DNA from: SIG440 sp045592585
GTDB taxonomy: Bacteria > Bacillota > Clostridia > Monoglobales > Monoglobaceae
Length of the DNA: 17,050 nt
Assembly: GCA_045592585.1 (NCBI GenBank)
Contig: JAZNVB010000130.1
Span: forward strand, 1-17,050
Direction: 5' to 3'
A model generated the notes under the pieces. The model searched no databases. It saw nothing but the letters and a program-made list of their open reading frames with translations, and was not told the DNA's origin. Position numbers and translations under genes: made by a program. Positions 13,267-17,050 of this stretch are shown here, piece after piece (within the stretch, counting starts at the first letter, position 1; each line of letters opens with the position of its first letter).

Positions 13267-14661
13267 ATGAAAGCCTTTGACACAATTGCCGCAATTGCCA
13301 CGCCCATTGGTGTGGGGGGCATTGCTATTATCAGAATAAGCGGTGAGGCTGCCGAGGAAATGACAGGCAAAATTGCATTTCCTAAAAGCGGAAAAGCTTT
13401 GTGCCACCTTGAAAGCCACAAGCTGACCCTTGCTGATATAAAAAGGCAAAGTGACGGAAGCGTTCTTGACGAGGCTTTGGTTGCTGTGATGCGGGGAAAA
13501 AATTCATACACAGGTGAAACTGTGGTTGAGATAAACTGCCATGGTGGTTATATGGCGGCAGAGTCGGTTATGGAGGAGTTATTCCGTGCCGGCGTAAGAC
13601 AGGCGGAGGCAGGGGAATTTACCCGCCGTGCCGTGATGAACGGCAAGATGGATCTTATCCGAGCCGAGGCTGTTGTTGACCTGATACATTCCAACTCGGC
13701 GTTGGGGCAGTCCAATGCGGCAAAGGCGCTTGCGGGCAAGCTTTCCCAAAAGGTGAATAAAATCCGTGAAAAGGCGGTTGAATTTGCGGCACATATCTCG
13801 GCAATAGCAGATTACCCCGAGGAGATTGACGAAATGCCGTCTTGCGAGCTTGAGGCAAGAATTTGTGATATTGCGTCGGATATTGACGAGATGATTGGCG
13901 GATTTTCCCGTGGAAGGATTATGCGTGAGGGTATTACCACCGTTATTGCAGGCAGACCAAATGTGGGGAAATCGTCCCTTCTTAATGCCCTCAGCAGGTG
14001 CGAAAGGGCAATTGTTACCGATATTCCCGGTACAACCCGTGACACCATTGAGGAATATGTTAATTTAAGCGGTGTGGCACTTAAGCTGATTGATACTGCC
14101 GGAATTCGTGAAAGCGATAATTCGGTTGAGAAAATTGGTATTGAACGTGCCCGTGAGAATATCGAAAATGCCGATCTTTGTCTTTTTGTTGTGGACAGCT
14201 CTCAGGGACTTACCGATGAAGATTTTGAAATTTTTCAGTATATGAAGGGCAAAAATGTAATAGTTATATTAAATAAGACGGACAAGGGCGTGGCGATGAG
14301 CCAAAGTGAATTTGCAAAGAGTCTTGGTATTGATGAGGGATTTGTTGTTCTTACGGCAACCCCAAAAAACGGCGAGGTTGTTGGTATTGACCGCTTAGAG
14401 GAAAAGATTTCGGAGATGTTTTTGCAGGGCGAGATAAATGCTGATGATGTGTTTATTTCAAACGACCGCCAGAAAAATGCTCTCATTAAGGCAAAGGATG
14501 TTGCTCTTGGTATGATAGACGGCGTAAAACTTGGGATGCCCTCGGATATGCTGTATGTTGACCTTGAGGAGGTTATCGGGGCATTGGGCGAGGTTACGGG
14601 GCAGACCGTGCAGGAAGAAATTATCGACCGTGTTTTTGAACGGTTTTGTGTTGGAAAGTAA
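13267..14661 (+). CDS. mnmE: tRNA modification GTPase MnmE
   Basis: With MnmG, MnmE installs the (carboxymethyl)aminomethyl group on wobble uridine 34 of certain tRNAs. The 464-aa protein has the N-terminal folate-binding domain (1-118; start KAFDTIAAIATPIGVGGIA), a helical domain, and an inserted G domain: G1 GRPNVGKS (229-236), G2 TTRD (256-259), G3 DTAG (276-279) and G4 NKTD (336-339). It ends in the family's C-terminal CxGK as FCVGK, with the catalytic-type Cys461. I prefer the ATG at 13267, which has GGAG six nt upstream; an ATG at 13255 lacks a site. mnmG, its usual neighbour, is not in the window, and mnmE normally follows jag rather than dnaA. Confidence 0.97.
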   Translation: MKAFDTIAAIATPIGVGGIAIIRISGEAAEEMTGKIAFPKSGKALCHLESHKLTLADIKRQSDGSVLDEALVAVMRGKNSYTGETVVEINCHGGYMAAESVMEELFRAGVRQAEAGEFTRRAVMNGKMDLIRAEAVVDLIHSNSALGQSNAAKALAGKLSQKVNKIREKAVEFAAHISAIADYPEEIDEMPSCELEARICDIASDIDEMIGGFSRGRIMREGITTVIAGRPNVGKSSLLNALSRCERAIVTDIPGTTRDTIEEYVNLSGVALKLIDTAGIRESDNSVEKIGIERARENIENADLCLFVVDSSQGLTDEDFEIFQYMKGKNVIVILNKTDKGVAMSQSEFAKSLGIDEGFVVLTATPKNGEVVGIDRLEEKISEMFLQGEINADDVFISNDRQKNALIKAKDVALGMIDGVKLGMPSDMLYVDLEEVIGALGEVTGQTVQEEIIDRVFERFCVGK

Positions 14662-14680
14662 TATATAAAGGAAAAAAGAA

Positions 14681-15670
14681 ATGGAAAAGGGATTTGAACT
14701 GGAGTTCAGCTTTGTTGAAAAATGGGGCAGACTTGCCCGTGCTGAATATTTTCAGATATACATATATGCACTGAGCTGTTTTAAAAAGAACGGCAAGGTG
14801 CTGAGTATTGAGGACATTGCAAAAAAACTGCATATCAGCCATGAAATGGTGCTTGAGGCAATAGATTTCTGGGTTACTGCCGAGGTTCTGGAGGGCGAAG
14901 GCGAGGACTACAGCTTCCCCGGCGAAAAACAGCAAGCATCCAAAAAGAGCAAATCAACTGCTGCCGCAAGGCTAAGGACAAGACCTTCATATACTGCGGC
15001 AGAGATTGATGCAACCGCATCGGTAAATGAGAGTGTTGACTATATGTTCAAGCAGGCGGAGCAGATTTTGGGTAAGCTGCTCAGTCCGTCGGACTTTGAG
15101 CTGCTTTATTCTTTTGTTGACTGGCTTGGGCTTCCTGTGGAGGTTGTGATAATGCTTCTTCGGTTTGCGGTAAGTCAGGGTAAAACCGGCAAGCGGTATC
15201 TTGAAACCGTTGCAATTGACTGGGCAGACAAGGGCATTAACACCTATGAAAGTGCCGAGGAGCACATCCGCCAGATGGAACTGAGAATGTCGAACGAGGG
15301 TAAGGTAAGAGGAATCTTAGGTATTTATGACCGCGCTCTTACCGCCACCGAGAAAAAATATATAAGCGCATGGGTGGGCGAGAAGAATTATTCTGCCGAG
15401 CTTATTTCCGAGGCCTATGACCGCACGGTTGCCGCAACAGGAAAGCTTAGCTGGGCGTATATGAATAAAATTCTTCAGAGCTGGCAGGAGCAGGGTTTTG
15501 AAAATATCGAAAAGGTTAAAGCCGGCGAAGAAATGTTCAAGATTAAAAATTCGCCAACAAAGGCAAAACCCGTGAGCAAAAAGAGTAAGTTCAACAATTA
15601 TGAGGATACCAACAAGCCTGATTATTCGAATTTTGCTGAAGAGATTTTGCGAGATATGTTAGGAGAGTGA
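14681..15670 (+). CDS. DnaD-domain primosomal protein
   Basis: The 329-aa protein is related to Firmicute DnaD/DnaB helicase-loading proteins, which bridge DnaA and the helicase loader at the origin and during restart. The N-terminal part (about 1-75) resembles a winged-helix domain (LSIEDIAKKLHISHEMVLEA). A charged linker (80-115) follows, then two DnaD/DnaB_2-type helical domains at about 118-190 and 208-275. Each ends in the family's tyrosine/tryptophan pattern: YLETVAIDWADKGI and YMNKILQSWQEQGF. The C-terminal tail is lysine-rich. It starts 19 nt after mnmE with AAAGGA upstream and is probably co-transcribed with it. The two tandem domains are as in B. subtilis DnaB, but the closest functional equivalent cannot be fixed from sequence alone. 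Confidence 0.88.
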   Translation: MEKGFELEFSFVEKWGRLARAEYFQIYIYALSCFKKNGKVLSIEDIAKKLHISHEMVLEAIDFWVTAEVLEGEGEDYSFPGEKQQASKKSKSTAAARLRTRPSYTAAEIDATASVNESVDYMFKQAEQILGKLLSPSDFELLYSFVDWLGLPVEVVIMLLRFAVSQGKTGKRYLETVAIDWADKGINTYESAEEHIRQMELRMSNEGKVRGILGIYDRALTATEKKYISAWVGEKNYSAELISEAYDRTVAATGKLSWAYMNKILQSWQEQGFENIEKVKAGEEMFKIKNSPTKAKPVSKKSKFNNYEDTNKPDYSNFAEEILRDMLGE

Positions 15671-15693
15671 AAAGCCTGAAAAAATCATACATC

Positions 15694-15855
15694 TTGCCGT
15701 TTTTTGCTCGGGGCTGGAACGTTAAGTCAATATGCCGGTGGCATATTGATAGTGTAAGATTGCAAAATGTGAAAAGATTTTGCTGTTTAGAAAAATGCAT
15801 AGCATTTTTACCTAAAAAAGCACACAGTACAGCACCACTCGCATCAAAACGGCAA
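15694..15855 (+). other. multibranch structured element between dnaD and dnaC
   Basis: In a 245-bp spacer, an outer perfect 10-bp stem TTGCCGTTTT (15694-15703) / AAAACGGCAA (15846-15855) encloses three non-overlapping hairpins. They are TCAATATGCC with GGCATATTGA around a GGT loop (15727-15749, 10 bp perfect); GCAAAAT with ATTTTGC (15762-15783, 7 bp, 8-nt loop); and TTTAGAAAAATGC with its partner (15786-15816, 13 bp with a 2-nt bulge, ATA loop). All four stems can form together as a four-way junction. Short open frames cross it but look accidental. No long T tract ends it. It may be a cis-regulatory RNA of the dnaC gene, a small RNA or a dispersed hairpin element. Confidence 0.5.
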
Positions 15856-15915
15856 TCTGAACAATTTTTTAAGGCTTAGATTTTGCGCTTTAAAATTAGG
15901 AAGGAATGATTATAT

Positions 15916-16878
15916 ATGGAATCGGCATATGTACTTGCAAGCCGTGAGCTTGAGGATATTCGTCTTGCCAATCAGGCAGAGATGAGCAGGCGGCATATGG
16001 AGGTTTGCACAAAAATTCCGCAGTTTGCAGAGGTTGAGTCAGAATTGATGAAAAACGGAACACGTCTGCTTAGCTGTATTCTTGACAAGAGCAACTGTTT
16101 TGAAGATGTGAAGGAAAGCATAAAAGAACTGCAGAAGAAAAAGGCAGAGCTGCTTGTTTCAAACGGCTTTGATGAAAGATTTACCGATGATATATATGCC
16201 TGCTCAAAATGCCGTGACACGGGCTTTGTTGAGGGCAGACGGTGTGAATGTCTTAAAAACCTTATTGCAAAACATATAGGCGAGAATTCTAATCTTACCG
16301 AGTTTATGAGAGAGCAGACCTTTGAAACTTTTGATATGTCACTGTTCAGAGGTCAGGGCAGCGACCAGAGAGTGTTAAAGGTTATGCAGACGGTGTGCGA
16401 CACCGCACTTACCTTTGCTGAGAGCTTTGATATAAGCCATGACAATCTTTTGTTGTTGGGTAATGCCGGAACAGGAAAAACCTTTGTTTCAAGCTGTATT
16501 GCCAACCGTGCTCTGGAACGTGGAAAATCGGTTTATTATCAGACTGCCTTCAGATTATTTGAAATTTTTGAGGCTGCTAAGTTCGGCAAGGATGAAGAGG
16601 ATCAGTCAGCAGTTGTAAAATATGTTTATGACGTTGACCTTCTTATTATAGATGATTTGGGAACAGAGTTTGTTACTCAGTTTACCACAGCGGCGCTTTT
16701 TGATATTATAAATGCAAGAATAACTGCCGGCAAGAGCACAATCATATCCACAAACTTAAGTTTTGAAACCCTTTCGGATATGTACAGCCAGAGAATTACA
16801 TCAAGGTTTGTGGGCGAATATAAAATACTTCAGACCTTGGGTGAGGATATAAGGACAATTAAAAAACGTAAAATTTGA
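15916..16878 (+). CDS. DnaC/DnaI-like helicase loader ATPase
   Basis: This AAA+ ATPase loads the replicative helicase DnaB/DnaC onto DNA with DnaA and DnaD-type partners. The 320-aa protein has an N-terminal helicase-interaction region, a zinc-binding-like cluster C96-x2-C99 ... C110-x-C112 (CSKCRDTGF, RRCECL), then Walker A GNAGTGKT (182-189), Walker B LLIIDD (242-247), sensor 1 STN (278-280) and SQRITSRF with the probable arginine finger. The Cys cluster and length match Firmicute DnaI rather than the shorter E. coli DnaC. AGGAAGG lies upstream of the ATG with slightly long spacing. It follows the DnaD-domain gene across a structured spacer. A phage-type DnaC is less likely in this housekeeping context. 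Confidence 0.92.
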   Translation: MESAYVLASRELEDIRLANQAEMSRRHMEVCTKIPQFAEVESELMKNGTRLLSCILDKSNCFEDVKESIKELQKKKAELLVSNGFDERFTDDIYACSKCRDTGFVEGRRCECLKNLIAKHIGENSNLTEFMREQTFETFDMSLFRGQGSDQRVLKVMQTVCDTALTFAESFDISHDNLLLLGNAGTGKTFVSSCIANRALERGKSVYYQTAFRLFEIFEAAKFGKDEEDQSAVVKYVYDVDLLIIDDLGTEFVTQFTTAALFDIINARITAGKSTIISTNLSFETLSDMYSQRITSRFVGEYKILQTLGEDIRTIKKRKI

Positions 16879-16900
16879 CATAAGGCAAGGAGGAGTTGTT

Positions 16901-17050
16901 ATGAATATGTCAGAAAAAATCGTTGATTTAAAAAAGAAGCTGGGGTTTAAAGTGTTTACCTTCAGCGGCGGAATCCATCCCGATGATATGAAGGAGGCAA
17001 CCTGCAAAAAGCCTGTTGTTGACCTTCCGCCGTCAAATGAGATGGTATTC
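16901..17050 (+). CDS. rnfC: start of a probable RnfC (partial, runs off window)
   Basis: The first 50 codons of a gene are present, preceded by a strong AAGGAGGAG and 22 nt after the dnaC-like gene. The peptide contains FTFSGGIHPDDMKEAT and PVVDLPPSNEMVF. This matches the N-terminal pattern of RnfC/RsxC, where a GG-x-HPP segment is followed by a conserved LPPP/LPxxxExxxPL segment before the NADH/FMN-binding part. RnfC is the NADH-side subunit of the Rnf complex, which couples ferredoxin-NAD oxidoreduction to ion pumping at the membrane. The flavin and iron-sulphur motifs lie beyond the window, so the call rests on the N-terminus only. Confidence 0.72.
   Translation, partial: MNMSEKIVDLKKKLGFKVFTFSGGIHPDDMKEATCKKPVVDLPPSNEMVF

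Noticed and set aside
11665..15856. Recurring 8-mer AACGGCAA in three spacers (11665, 13064, 15848)
   Set aside because: The same 8-mer also occurs inside mnmE and dnaD as Asn-Gly-Lys codons, so it is common in this genome's composition and not specific to spacers.
15667..15879. 70-codon plus-strand frame, with overlapping minus-strand frames, in the dnaD-dnaC spacer
   Set aside because: It crosses four stem-forming segments, overlaps the dnaD stop and shows no conserved motif. The structured-DNA reading is stronger.

Overview
The window looks like a chromosomal segment of a low-to-moderate GC Firmicute of class Clostridia, probably an Oscillospirales-like gut lineage. That is an inference from the gene families, AGGAGG-type ribosome binding sites, sigma-A promoters, an ArgR/AhrC-type regulator, a DnaD/DnaI-like primosome pair and a probable Rnf subunit. 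Almost everything is housekeeping. I see no phage, transposase, CRISPR array, rRNA or tRNA.

Layout. Positions 1-496 are gene-poor and hold tandem perfect palindromes and one doubtful small reading frame, followed by the asnS promoter. asnS and a membrane-anchored TPR protein follow on the plus strand and end at a hairpin terminator near 2645. A convergent minus-strand arginine operon comes next. Read in its own direction it is argC-argJ-argB-argR-argD-argF (8470 down to 2775), with a promoter flanked by ARG-box-like operators at 8485-8574. It makes citrulline from glutamate through the ArgJ acetyl cycle and carries its own repressor. Upstream of it, also on the minus strand, is the conserved cluster rpmH-rnpA-yidD-yidC-jag (11294 down to 8618), which covers ribosomal protein L34, the RNase P protein, membrane insertion and the KhpB/Jag RNA-binding protein.

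A 405-bp AT-rich divergent spacer (11295-11699) carries a near-consensus promoter for rpmH and another for dnaA, but no recognisable DnaA boxes. To the right on the plus strand lie dnaA, mnmE, a DnaD-domain protein, a DnaC/DnaI-like helicase loader and the start of a probable rnfC that runs off the window. dnaN, recF and gyrB do not follow dnaA. mnmE, usually downstream of jag, lies on the other side of dnaA, so this ancestral origin region appears rearranged.

The least explained DNA is in the spacers beside the replication genes: a dnaA leader with successive hairpins, a 158-nt set of nested stems that includes the dnaA stop codon and lies beside a 29-bp imperfect direct repeat (13020-13224), and a 162-nt multibranch candidate between dnaD and dnaC (15694-15855). 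These are the best candidates for something undescribed: structured RNAs or dispersed hairpin repeats. Their function is unknown.
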